From: JBEKUY01 sp049514555
GTDB lineage: Bacteria; Acidobacteriota; Terriglobia; Acidiferrales; UBA7541
Length of the DNA: 64,000 bases
NCBI GenBank assembly: GCA_049514555.1
Contig: JBEKUY010000007.1
Span: 69,696 to 133,695, forward strand
Reading direction: 5' to 3'
Positions 43,713 to 52,711 of the stretch are shown here, piece by piece. Position 1 is the first letter of the stretch. Every line of letters begins with the position of its first letter. The notes below the pieces were generated by a model that saw only the letters and a list, made by a program, of their open reading frames with translations, was not told the origin of the DNA and did no database searches. The position numbers and the translations under genes were made by a program.

Positions 43713-46172
43713 CTAGAGGGTCGCGTCGAGAGCTAGTTCCTCGACCATCGTGTCCAGCTTCTCTTTTTCCTTGTCGCGCTGGGCCTCGAGCCCCTGGATT
43801 TCTTTTCTCAGGTTCGCCAGATCCGTTTCCTGGCGATCGAGCTCCTGCGTGTAGCGCTGCGTCAGGGCTTTTTCTTCCGGAGTGCCCTTCAGCGCCTTCA
43901 TGTTCTCGCGCAAGCGCCCCTGGTCTTGGACGATGCGGTTCACGTCCTGTCCCCGCGCGTTGATTTGCGCCTGGAGTTTTGCCAGTACATTCTTTTGCGC
44001 CACGATCTTCCGCAGCGCCTGCTCGACCTCCGCGTTGATACTCTTCTCCTTCGAGAAGAAAGCGATCTGATCGTCATTGAGGTTCGTCACCACAACTTGC
44101 GTCTCGAGCGTCTGTGATTCCTGTACGGTCAGGCGCTCCGTGTGCTTTGGAGCGACATTCACCCGAAAACGGTAAAGGTCCGCGGTTTGCTCCTCAGGCG
44201 CGGGAGCTTCCGCATCGAGCTTCCACCCAGACCGCGCCGGATGCTCGATCACCAGCATCCGCGGTTTTGTATCTTCGTTCCGCGCGATATAGACGTTCTG
44301 CTCGCGTTCCTCGCGCGTCTGCGTCATCATCCCATGCACGATTTTCACGCGTAAGACGTGCTGCTGCTTGCTCTCAAGCTTTGACTCTACCTGCAAGCCC
44401 AAGTCGGTCGCGTAAGAAATCAGCCGCCGCTCGCCCGGCTTGATCGGGTCCGCCAGTCCCTCGCCGGCGAACGCTTCATCCTCGAGCACGGCGAAGCTGC
44501 CACCGTCGAGCGTCAGCGCACTCGTATTCGTCAGCCAAAGCGCCCGTAGTGGCCTTCCCGCGCCGCTTGTTCCGTTCCACAGCGACACCTTTTCCGCTGC
44601 CACATCCGTTTGCACGATCGGAACCAACGCTGACTTGTTCTTCTTGAGAGTCACGCGGTCTTTCAGTTTGTACTCGAACAGGTCGCCTAGCCCTTGCCCA
44701 CTTGCCGCGGCTTCCATCAGTGTCCGTGCTGCTTCGAGGCTCGCTGGCGAGAGCCCGGCTCTAAACGCACCGCCGCCGGTCCCTCCTCCCATTCCTGAAC
44801 CTACGCCACCAGCTAGGACGTGCGGCCGATTCGCCACTCTCGAAGCCCTCACGCCGGAAACTTCGGCTGACGATGTCTGAACCGCAAGCGCGGATGCTTC
44901 CACTGTGACCGTTTCCGCGACGGAGCCAACCTGCAGTTGTGCGTCCAGCCTATTCCCGCCCGGCGCGATGTTAACGTCTCTGAACAGAGTGTCCTTGAAA
45001 CCTGATCTCATCAGCCTAAGGCTATAGCTGCCCACTGACAACGCGGAGAAAGAGTACCTTCCCGCTCCGTCTGCACTGGTCTCTGCAATCTGATTGTCGT
45101 TCTCATCCAAAAGCTTCACGGTGGTCCCAGGAATCACGGCTCCTGCTGCGTCCGTGACGACACCGCTGAGTTGGCCGCTCCCACTGATGAGCGTTGCGGC
45201 ATGTGTCTGCGGCGTGAGCTGCGCGCTCTCCGGCAGCGGCACGACCGGCCGCCGCCCGTAGTACGGCTGCGAAAGCGGCTGGATAAACGAGTGCGGTGCG
45301 CCGGCCACGAGCGAGAGCTCCACGTCGTTCCAATCCTCGCCCACTGTGTTATCAATGATCGCCCAGCCTTGTAGCAGCGGCTTCTTCTCGGGCTTTGACG
45401 GCAGTACGATCCGGTAGGTCGTCTTCCAGATGGGCACTTCGCTGATGTAGCTGACGTAGAGGTTGCGCTCGCCCGTGCCCGCCGTGGAAATCGTCATGCG
45501 CCGCAGATCTTGTTCCCGCGCCGACGCGACGAGACCGAGGTACTTGCCCACCTCGATCTGCAAGTCGTGCTCGGCGATGCGCACCGTTGCTGCCGGGCTC
45601 AATTCCACCGTGTGCACTTCGCCGCCGTCGGTCACGAGCGAGATCACATCCGTCTCGACCGCCCAGTTCGTTCCCGTGCGCGTCTTGCGTTCGACGCTCA
45701 GCAGCCGCCCGGTGATGCTCGCACCGCCCGACTTCACCTCCAGCCGTGCGCCGCGCAGCGCGCCCAAAAACTCCGCTACCGTCGGCTTTTCGCCGAGCGC
45801 CAGCCGCAGCGACGCCAGCCTCCTCGCCAGCGGCGCCTCTGAGTTGTAGTCCACGCCGTTAATGCGTCCGCCGGAAAGGTCCAGCACCGTCAACGATTCG
45901 AGCGCGTCGTTCAGTTGTCCGCTCGTGAAATCGATGTGCACGTCCTGATTGCCGCGCACCCGCCCCAAGTGCTCGAAATAGCCCACGCCATTCTTGTACA
46001 GCACCACCCGCCGCACCGGCAGCTTCGCAGAGGCGTTTTCCTCTGTCGCCGCACTCGCCTGCGCGGCCGCTGCATGCGCCGCATCCTTTGCCGGTTCGTT
46101 TGCCTTCGTTTGCCCGTGAGATACAACCGCACAGAGAACTGCCAGATTCAACGCCAAGAAGATTTTCTTCAT
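43713..46172 (-). CDS. DUF4139-type protein with inserted carboxypeptidase-regulatory domain, secreted
   Basis: The ATG at 46172 (GGAG 6 nt upstream) starts a signal peptide (MKKIFLALNLAVLCAVVSHGQ). Numbered from 46187, residues 58-330 resemble the first part of DUF4139/mucoidy-inhibitor-like proteins (VVLYKNGVGYFEHLG, ISEVPIWKTTYRIVLP and TVGEDWNDVELSLVAGAP). Residues 337-430 are a carboxypeptidase-regulatory module (GQLSGVVTDAAGAVIPGTTVKLL to VAETVTVEAS), exactly like those opening Oar receptors. DUF4139 resumes near 500, and a long coiled coil ends the protein (about 720-815). A Gly-rich linker (about 459-473) follows the insert. Function unknown, probably envelope-associated. Confidence 0.8.
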   Translation of the reverse strand: MKKIFLALNLAVLCAVVSHGQTKANEPAKDAAHAAAAQASAATEENASAKLPVRRVVLYKNGVGYFEHLGRVRGNQDVHIDFTSGQLNDALESLTVLDLSGGRINGVDYNSEAPLARRLASLRLALGEKPTVAEFLGALRGARLEVKSGGASITGRLLSVERKTRTGTNWAVETDVISLVTDGGEVHTVELSPAATVRIAEHDLQIEVGKYLGLVASAREQDLRRMTISTAGTGERNLYVSYISEVPIWKTTYRIVLPSKPEKKPLLQGWAIIDNTVGEDWNDVELSLVAGAPHSFIQPLSQPYYGRRPVVPLPESAQLTPQTHAATLISGSGQLSGVVTDAAGAVIPGTTVKLLDENDNQIAETSADGAGRYSFSALSVGSYSLRLMRSGFKDTLFRDVNIAPGGNRLDAQLQVGSVAETVTVEASALAVQTSSAEVSGVRASRVANRPHVLAGGVGSGMGGGTGGGAFRAGLSPASLEAARTLMEAAASGQGLGDLFEYKLKDRVTLKKNKSALVPIVQTDVAAEKVSLWNGTSGAGRPLRALWLTNTSALTLDGGSFAVLEDEAFAGEGLADPIKPGERRLISYATDLGLQVESKLESKQQHVLRVKIVHGMMTQTREEREQNVYIARNEDTKPRMLVIEHPARSGWKLDAEAPAPEEQTADLYRFRVNVAPKHTERLTVQESQTLETQVVVTNLNDDQIAFFSKEKSINAEVEQALRKIVAQKNVLAKLQAQINARGQDVNRIVQDQGRLRENMKALKGTPEEKALTQRYTQELDRQETDLANLRKEIQGLEAQRDKEKEKLDTMVEELALDATL

Positions 46173-46432
46173 CGCCGCTCCGTCCAAGAGGCAGATTCAC
46201 AACGTGAAACTTGTGATGCGCGTTAGCTTATCTCGCGTTGTCCGCCCCCCGTCAACCGCAATTCCTGCCTTGTTCCTGTAGCTCGGGCCTTCGGCACCAG
46301 GGCTGCTCCTGGGCCATTTCCCTTCTTTCATGCGGCGAGCAATCCACAGGGCTGCGGATTTGCCTTTTCCCCCAGCGCCGTGTATTCGAGAAGTGCACCC
46401 GGCGCACCGGGGCAGAACCATCAGGAGCTTCC

Positions 46433-46696
46433 ATGGCTCGCTACATCACGATGCACACGCTCGCCTGCCTCACCCGCCAGGGCGCAGAAGTTCTCGCGCA
46501 AAGGCTGGCTGCGGCCACGGGCATCAAAGCCCAGCGTGTGCGTTTCAATATGCTCGACGGCAAGATGCTCGTGGAATTCGAGGCTGCCGGCCGCGAAGCG
46601 CTCGAGCGCTGGCTCCAGGCCGAGGGTTTTCACTTCGATTGGTTGCTCCGCCTGGAGCTTGAGTTTGCCGACGGCAAGCTCAAATCGATTGAATAG
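46433..46696 (+). CDS. Small conserved-looking protein, unknown
   Basis: AGGAG precedes the ATG at 46433. The 87 residues are well behaved: MARYITMHTLACLTRQGAEVLAQRLAAATGIKAQRVRFNMLDGKMLVEFEAAGREALERWLQAEGFHFDWLLRLELEF. They look like an alpha/beta fold of ferredoxin-like type, strand-helix-strand-strand-helix-strand. No membrane segment, signal or catalytic motif is visible. It lies 113 bp before the sulfurtransferase on the same strand. I do not recognise the family. Confidence 0.65.
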   Translation: MARYITMHTLACLTRQGAEVLAQRLAAATGIKAQRVRFNMLDGKMLVEFEAAGREALERWLQAEGFHFDWLLRLELEFADGKLKSIE

Positions 46697-46809
46697 GATT
46701 TGTCCTGCGATCGAACCTGGCCTGCACCTGCCCGGCTGGCATCGCCCGAGCGTGATTTTCCGGGGGAATTCGGCTATTCTGATTCTGCACTTCCTATGGG
46801 GGGAAGAAT

Positions 46810-47679
46810 ATGCCTGAGTACGCACATCCGGAAGCATTGGTGTCCACCGATTGGGTGGCATCGCATCTGAACGACCCGAAGATTCGCGTCGTGGAAGTTG
46901 ACGTGGACACTTCGGCCTACGACCAAGGACACGTTCCCGGAGCAGTCGCCTGGAACTGGCAAACGGAGTTGCAGGACGCCATCCGGCGCGATTTGACCGA
47001 ACCACGCTCGTTCGAGAACCTGCTGGGCAAGGCGGGAATCTCGCCGCAGACCAAAATCGTGCTCTACGGCGACAACAACAACTGGTTCGCCGCATACGCC
47101 TTCTGGCAATTGAAGTATTACGGCCACGCAGACGTGGTGCTCATGAACGGCGGCCGCAAGAAGTGGCTTGGCGAGAAGCGCCCGCTGGCCACCGACGTTC
47201 CGCACTATCCGCCCGCATCCTACCGGGCCACGGGTCCGATCGCTTTCGTCCGGGCCAAGCGCGACGATGTTTTTGCCGCTGTGGACAAGCGCAAGGTCGC
47301 CCAACTCGTGGACGTGCGCTCGCCGGATGAGTTCACGGGGAAAATCATCGCCCCGCCGGGCATGACCGAAACCGCGCAGCGCGGAGGACATATTCCCGGC
47401 GCGGCGAATATTCCCTGGTCTCAGGCGGTGCAGGAAGACGGCACCTTCAAGCCCGCCGACGACCTTCGGCGGCTCTATGGCTCCAAGGGCATCGACGGCA
47501 AGGGCGAAGTCATCACCTACTGCCGCATCGGCGAGCGCAGTTCGCACACCTGGTTCGTGCTGAAGTATCTCCTAGGCTTCGACCACGTGCGAAATTACGA
47601 CGGTTCCTGGACGGAGTGGGGCAACCTGGTGGGCGCGCCGATCGCGAAAGAATCCTTCTCCGCGGCGGCGGCGGACTAA
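46810..47679 (+). CDS. Tandem-rhodanese sulfurtransferase
   Basis: The 289 residues hold two rhodanese domains. The first (about 8-125) is inactive, lacking the loop cysteine. The second has the active-site loop YCRIGERSSHTW with C238. CRIGERS is typical of thiosulfate-type sulfurtransferases rather than the CGSGVTA of 3-mercaptopyruvate enzymes. It would transfer sulfane sulfur from thiosulfate to cyanide or a thiol acceptor. GGGGGGAAG precedes the start. No signal peptide, so it is cytoplasmic. Confidence 0.92.
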   Translation: MPEYAHPEALVSTDWVASHLNDPKIRVVEVDVDTSAYDQGHVPGAVAWNWQTELQDAIRRDLTEPRSFENLLGKAGISPQTKIVLYGDNNNWFAAYAFWQLKYYGHADVVLMNGGRKKWLGEKRPLATDVPHYPPASYRATGPIAFVRAKRDDVFAAVDKRKVAQLVDVRSPDEFTGKIIAPPGMTETAQRGGHIPGAANIPWSQAVQEDGTFKPADDLRRLYGSKGIDGKGEVITYCRIGERSSHTWFVLKYLLGFDHVRNYDGSWTEWGNLVGAPIAKESFSAAAAD

Positions 47680-47822
47680 TACCTGCCCTCTCCAGCAGGC
47701 CTGTCGATTCTCCGGCCGGGCGGCTTCACCGGCCCCGCTGCCATTCATCGCGCTTTTCTCACTTGCGGGCGTGAGACAGGCCGGAATGAGAAGCGTGCAA
47801 CAAGGTGAGCGAGCTCTGACCG

Positions 47823-48635
47823 TTAGTGACGGTCGCGGTCACGGCGGAGGAATTCTTCCAGCAGGATTTCGAGGTCGGCGCGAGTGAGCGGCGCGCGCGA
47901 GTCGGGGCGGGAGGAAATGGTTTCCGAAGTAATAGGCAAATCGAGCTCATAGCTCACGGGCATCGAACTGCCATGGCGCGCACGGGCGGCGAAGAGCGCC
48001 TCGACCTCGGCGCGCGAAAGCAACGATGCGCCGCCGAGCATCTCCGCTACAAGCGTGACTCGGGCGAGCTGCTCGACGGTCTCCATGTGAAAGAAAGCCG
48101 TGAGCAGGTCGGGACCGCACGTAACCGCCCCGTGATTCGCCATCAGGATGGCATCGTAGTGCGGGATGAACGGCTCGAGCGTCATGCTCAATTCCTCTGT
48201 GCCGGGCGCGCCGTAGGGGGCCAGCGGAACCTTCCCCAGTGTGGCGATCACCTCGGGCATGATGGCCTGGTCGAGCGCGCGGCCCGCGGAGGCGAAGCCG
48301 GTCGCGTGGGGCGGGTGGGCGTGGCACACCGCCTGCACGTCCGGGCGCAGACGATAAAACAGCAGATGCATGAGCAACTCGGATGAAGGTTGATGCGCGC
48401 TTTGGCGTGCATGGCCATCGGCATCGAGAAGCACGAGGTCTTCGGGCACGAGGCTGCCCTTGGCAAACCCGGCCGGCGTGGCCAGGATGCGGCCGTCAGG
48501 CAGCCGAACCGAAAGATTGCCTTCGGTGGCGACGATGTAGCTGCGCTCAGAAAGCCAGCGGCCCGCGGTGCAAAGTTCAAGCCGGTGCTGTGCCTCGGAC
48601 TTGTCGTGCCCCGGCGCGATGGTGTCCCTGGACAT
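47823..48635 (-). CDS. Class II aldolase/adducin family protein (L-fuculose-phosphate aldolase-like)
   Basis: The frame is open to 48914, but the upstream part covers a direct repeat and looks non-coding. The ATG at 48635 gives 269 residues matching class II aldolases. ATEGNLSVRLPDGRILATPAG is the phosphate-binding region, E86 (PSSELLMH) the likely catalytic acid, and H105, H107 and H168 (CHAHPPH, MANHGA) the zinc ligands, spaced as in FucA. The ribosome binding site is weak. The C-terminal tail of about 40 residues is charged. Substrate may be a sugar phosphate from the deoxyhexose or pentose pathway; not determinable here. Confidence 0.87.
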   Translation of the reverse strand: MSRDTIAPGHDKSEAQHRLELCTAGRWLSERSYIVATEGNLSVRLPDGRILATPAGFAKGSLVPEDLVLLDADGHARQSAHQPSSELLMHLLFYRLRPDVQAVCHAHPPHATGFASAGRALDQAIMPEVIATLGKVPLAPYGAPGTEELSMTLEPFIPHYDAILMANHGAVTCGPDLLTAFFHMETVEQLARVTLVAEMLGGASLLSRAEVEALFAARARHGSSMPVSYELDLPITSETISSRPDSRAPLTRADLEILLEEFLRRDRDRH

Positions 48636-48716
48636 GGTGGTTTGGCCGGGCCGCCTATCGAGTACCGAACCCGGCGGAGCCAGAGATTCGTCCTCCGTCA
48701 GGAAGCGGCTCCGAAC

Positions 48717-48862
48717 GGGAGCATATCGCTTTTGCGCCACGTGTGCCAGCGCAATCGCCAAGCTGTGGATGATAAAGTAATGTGAAGAGGGGCACAGCAC
48801 GGCACGGGAGCATACCGCTTTTGAGCCAGCCGTGCCAGCGCAATGGGCAGGCCGCGGATGAT
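48717..48862. repeat. Diverged 57-bp direct repeat pair in the aldolase-gdhA gap
   Basis: Copies at 48717-48773 and 48806-48862 both run from GGGAGCATA to GGATGAT and agree at about 47 of 57 positions, starting 89 bp apart. They fill much of the 309-bp gap between the aldolase start and the gdhA stop, which otherwise contains no gene. They may be duplicated regulatory DNA for the aldolase gene or a degenerate interspersed repeat. Confidence 0.7.
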
Positions 48863-48944
48863 CGAGCACTGGAAGGATGGGTTCAGCAGCGCAAGCTAGC
48901 GGAACGGCGGGCACACCTGCGAAGCTGGCAACATGGCGAGCCCG

Positions 48945-50216
48945 TCAGGCGTAAATGCCCCGTAAGCGCAGTGCCCGCGCGACCCGATCGATCGCCAACA
49001 TGTAGGCCGCGATGCGGTTGTTGACGTGATGCAACTCCGCGTAACGGACGACCTCGTCGAACGCATTCACCATCACATCCTGCAGGCGATCGTTCACTTC
49101 ACTTTCCCGCCAGAAGAATCCCTGGCGGTCTTGGACCCACTCGAAGTAGCTAACGGTGACCCCGCCGGCGTTCGCCAGAATATCCGGCACGGTGAAGACC
49201 CCTTTCTGCTCGATGATGGTGTCAGCCTGCCAGGTCGTCGGTCCATTTGCGCCTTCGCAGAGAATGCGCGCCTGAAACTCATGGGCGTTTCGTTCGGTGA
49301 TCTGGTTCTCAATGGCGGCGGGAATGGCGATCTCGCAGGGCTGGAAGAGAATCTCCTGAGAAGACATCCTTTCGCCCCCGCCGGGAAACTCGATGAGTGG
49401 CTTGCGCAGGCCGTAGGTCCAGTCGATCACCGCATGAATGTCAAAACCGTTTTCGTTGTAGAGGCCCCCATGGATATCGGCCAAGCCCACGATCTTGTAG
49501 CCGGCCTCGTGCATGAGTTGTGCGGCCAGCGAGCCCACGTTGCCGAAACCCTGAATGGCGACGCGACATCCGCTCCGCGGGATGCCCAGCCTGGCGATGG
49601 CTTTGTCGCAGCTGATCATGACGCCGCGGCCGGTCGCCTCCCGGCGTCCTGCGGAGCCGCCGAGCTCGGTGGGCTTGCCGGTGACAACCGCAGTGGTCGC
49701 CTGACCCACGTGCATGGCGTACGTGTCCATGACCCAGGCCATAGTTTGCTCCCCGGTGCCGACGTCGGGCGCAGGAATATCGCGCTCGGGGCCGAGCCAT
49801 TGAAAAAGCTCGGCCGTGTAACGCCGCGTGAGCCGCTCGAGCTCGCCCGGGGTGAGTTTTCCCGGGTCGCAGATGATGCCGCCCTTGGCGCCGCCGAAAG
49901 GAATGTTGACCACGGCGCACTTCCAGGTCATCCAGCTTGCCAGGGCCCGCATTTCATCGAGAGTGACGTCGGGAGAGTAGCGGATGCCGCCTTTCGCGGG
50001 ACCACGCACGGCTGAGTGAAGTACACGGTACCCCGTGAAAACTTCCAGCTTGCCGTCGTCCATCCCGATCGGAATGTAAAGAGTGATCTCTTTGCTCGGA
50101 TACTTCAGATATCGATAGAGGCCATCTTCGAGACCGAGCTTCTTCGCCGCAGCCTCAAAACGCGCCTCAGCGTTCTGATAAACATTCAATTCTTGAGGAA
50201 TGAGTGATGATGCCAT
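48945..50216 (-). CDS. gdhA: Glutamate dehydrogenase (Glu/Leu/Phe/Val dehydrogenase family)
   Basis: GGGGGAAG sits 6 nt before the ATG at 50216. The 423 residues carry the substrate and catalytic lysines in K75 (RGPAKGGIRYSPDV), K99 (MTWKCAVVN) and K111 (PFGGAKGGI). The NAD(P)-binding fold is VAIQGFGNVGSLAAQLMHEAGYKIVGLADIHGGLYNENG. The acidic end of the second strand (ADIHG) favours NAD over NADP. It interconverts glutamate and 2-oxoglutarate plus ammonia. The length fits the hexameric short class. Confidence 0.95.
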   Translation of the reverse strand: MASSLIPQELNVYQNAEARFEAAAKKLGLEDGLYRYLKYPSKEITLYIPIGMDDGKLEVFTGYRVLHSAVRGPAKGGIRYSPDVTLDEMRALASWMTWKCAVVNIPFGGAKGGIICDPGKLTPGELERLTRRYTAELFQWLGPERDIPAPDVGTGEQTMAWVMDTYAMHVGQATTAVVTGKPTELGGSAGRREATGRGVMISCDKAIARLGIPRSGCRVAIQGFGNVGSLAAQLMHEAGYKIVGLADIHGGLYNENGFDIHAVIDWTYGLRKPLIEFPGGGERMSSQEILFQPCEIAIPAAIENQITERNAHEFQARILCEGANGPTTWQADTIIEQKGVFTVPDILANAGGVTVSYFEWVQDRQGFFWRESEVNDRLQDVMVNAFDEVVRYAELHHVNNRIAAYMLAIDRVARALRLRGIYA

Positions 50217-50451
50217 GGAATCTTCCCCCTGTAGCTCGCTTGCGCATCCCCTCCTAACAATGGTGACCGACGGCTCGCCAGCCCGGCGAACCCTCTCCCG
50301 CCGAAAGGAGGGTGGGCGAAGGCTTGCGTCCTCAGCCAGTATAGCGAGCAGCCCGGCTGTCGAGCAGGACGGTCAGTATATACGCAGTCTCAGTCCTCAA
50401 CGCAAGGCGCGCGGGAGTGGTCAGTGCGAGGTTGTGGCGAAGTGGCCGGCG

Positions 50452-52371
50452 TCACTGGATCCGGAATGTCACCGTGACGTTGATGTGCGTCGGCACGGGC
50501 GAACCGTCAACCGTGCCTGGCTGGTACTTCCATTGGCGCACCGCGTTCACGGCCGCTTGCTGGAGAAGAGTCGGTCCTGACAGGACCTTGACCGCAGAAG
50601 GCCGGCCGTTCGTGTCGACAAGGACGTCGAGGGTCACGTCACCCTGAATACGCTGGGAGCGGGCTAACGTCGGATATTGAGGAGCAACCGAGGAGATACG
50701 CTTCGGCTGGACCACTTGGCTGGCCCGCGGTGCCTTCGGCTGACGGTCCTCCGTAGACACCAAACCGCTGAACGGAGCAGACGGCATGTTTCCTGCGACC
50801 TCCGGGGCGATTTCGGGGGCAACGGAGGAGCCTTCGGCTGAGGAATCCGGACGCGACACCACCGGAGTCGAAAGACGGAATTGCGGCCCGTCGGGCTTCT
50901 TGGTAACCCTTTCGGGTTTCGCGGCCGACGCGTCAGAAGCGGCCTCGGAAGGCCGGGACGAAGAACGCGTCTGAGTCGAGACCGCCGCTGGGGGCGCGAG
51001 TTTCGACTCACCGAGGACACCTCGATCAGCAGAAGAATTCGCGGCCACCACGGTAGCTGCCGCGGCGTTGCTCGCCGAAGAGGGGGTAGAGCTGCGATGT
51101 TCACTGGAGGAGCGGCCGTGTTGCCACCAGTACCAGCCTCCACCGGCGGCGGCGAAGAGCACGCCCGCCGCAATCAGGCCGGCGACCGCTGAATTGCTGC
51201 GCGCTTTTCCCGCTGTTCCTTTCTTGTCTAGGAGACTGCCGGTGAAGACGGCCTCTTGCGGTCTGGCAGCGTGGGACACGGAATGAGATCCAGCGGACGG
51301 GCTCGGCCGTGTCTTGCCGGAGAAGACCAGCGGCTCAGAAGCCGAGGCTGCGGGACTCTGAGACAAGGGGGCAGGTGTGGAGTGAACGGCCTCGACGCGG
51401 GAAGTGCGTGAAGCAGGTACCCTTGCGGCCACGTGTGGCGTGGCGGACTCGTGCAGAGGCTGAACCGGGGCCGGGCGCTTGGAAGCTTCGGCGACGGTCC
51501 GAATCCCCTGCGGGGGACGTGCTGCGGGTTGCGGCGGGGTGGCCGCACGTTCCACCGAAGCGAATGTATGTGCCGGAAGCGCTGGTTCTTCAGACACGAT
51601 CACCGGTCGTGCAGGCGAGACGGCCGGCTTGCTTTTCTCAACCGGCTGGACAGTGGGAGTGGAAACCGGCTCGGCCTGCGGAACGATCGGCGGATTCTCG
51701 GGCAGAACGAAACTGGCCGGGGCGACCGGTTCTTCCGGCTCGGCCTCCGGCGCCACTAGCGGTACAGTCAATTCAGGTCCAGCGAAAATTTGCGCGGCCG
51801 GTGGGGAAACCGGCTCGGGTTGCGACACAATGGGAAAACTCTCCGCAGCGACAATGGCGGGTGAAGACGGGGATGTCTCCGGCACGACAGCCGGTCTCAC
51901 GGGCGGAGCCACCGGCTGGGGTTCTTCGACGGGCGGCACAGCCTCCCGAGCTGCCGGCTCGGTCTGTGGGTGCAGTCTGTCCGTGGGGAAGCGCATTCCC
52001 CAAAAACCGACATTGGGCTCGGTGAACTCGAGCTCGACGTAACCCGGGACGCTGGCGTAAGTCTTGGACTTCACCACTTGGCAAACAATCTCTTTGTGAG
52101 TGCGCTCGTTCGTCAAGAAGAGAGGCTGGCCGGCATTGACGGGCGCGGCCAGACGCACCACGGCGCCATTTGCGAAGACGATAACCGTGCGTGTGTTTTC
52201 AGTGAAGGGCTCGCGCTGTTCGCCCGGCTTGGCGGCGCGCACGCCCTGAACCGTAATGGGCACTTCGATGCAGACTGGTTGCGGGCGCGCCCCGTCTTCG
52301 GCCACGGCCACCGTGCGAAGGCGTGTAGGATTCACGGCCGGACCCGATTCGGCATCCTTAGTAAGCGGCAT
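50452..52371 (-). CDS. PilZ-like domain fused to TonB C-terminal domain, single membrane span
   Basis: The frame is open to 52578, but GGGGAAG before the ATG at 52371 and the poor quality of the first 69 residues favour the shorter start (639 residues). From there, about 25-125 is a PilZ-like beta domain (VFANGAVVRLAAPVNAGQPLFLTNERTHKEIVCQVVKSK to NVGFWGMRFP). About 260 Pro/Ala/Glu-rich residues follow. A membrane helix lies near 400-425 (VAGLIAAGVLFAAAGGGWYWW). The periplasmic part ends in a TonB domain (ISSVAPQYPTLARSQRIQGDVTLDVLVDTNG). The clear c-di-GMP RxxxR and DxSxxG motifs are not obvious. The domain order differs from ordinary TonB. Confidence 0.85.
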   Translation of the reverse strand: MPLTKDAESGPAVNPTRLRTVAVAEDGARPQPVCIEVPITVQGVRAAKPGEQREPFTENTRTVIVFANGAVVRLAAPVNAGQPLFLTNERTHKEIVCQVVKSKTYASVPGYVELEFTEPNVGFWGMRFPTDRLHPQTEPAAREAVPPVEEPQPVAPPVRPAVVPETSPSSPAIVAAESFPIVSQPEPVSPPAAQIFAGPELTVPLVAPEAEPEEPVAPASFVLPENPPIVPQAEPVSTPTVQPVEKSKPAVSPARPVIVSEEPALPAHTFASVERAATPPQPAARPPQGIRTVAEASKRPAPVQPLHESATPHVAARVPASRTSRVEAVHSTPAPLSQSPAASASEPLVFSGKTRPSPSAGSHSVSHAARPQEAVFTGSLLDKKGTAGKARSNSAVAGLIAAGVLFAAAGGGWYWWQHGRSSSEHRSSTPSSASNAAAATVVAANSSADRGVLGESKLAPPAAVSTQTRSSSRPSEAASDASAAKPERVTKKPDGPQFRLSTPVVSRPDSSAEGSSVAPEIAPEVAGNMPSAPFSGLVSTEDRQPKAPRASQVVQPKRISSVAPQYPTLARSQRIQGDVTLDVLVDTNGRPSAVKVLSGPTLLQQAAVNAVRQWKYQPGTVDGSPVPTHINVTVTFRIQ

Positions 52372-52693
52372 AACTTCCCCACGCAGAGGAGAATCCGCCA
52401 GAACACGCGCGGCGGTAGACCCCATTCTCGAACTCGCTGCGACACGCGGACCATAGTACTGGAGTACTACGATGGAAACACGACTGTCGACGGCCTGTTT
52501 TACGTAATCCGAACATCCGGATTCTTCCCCTCCACATCCAGACAATGAAGTCGGACATTCGCTTGAAGCCTCAGTCATGGCTCAATCCGCGGAGGGTTTG
52601 GCTTCTCGACTTGACTCAGCAGTTCCGTTTCAAACCGGGGATCCGCAATGCCGCCAAATCTCTCGGCGCCCAGCGGGGCGGCCGAGAGACGCA

Positions 52694-52711
52694 CACAGCC
52701 TAAAGCCTGTG
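52694..52711. repeat. CACAG-CTGTG palindromic element abutting the yvcK stop
   Basis: CACAGCC-TAAA-GCCTGTG pairs at 6 of 7 arm positions and touches the yvcK stop codon. A related element (GCACAG/CTGTGC) occurs at 63786-63807. It may be a small dispersed palindrome that also acts as a 3'-end stem. Confidence 0.5.
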
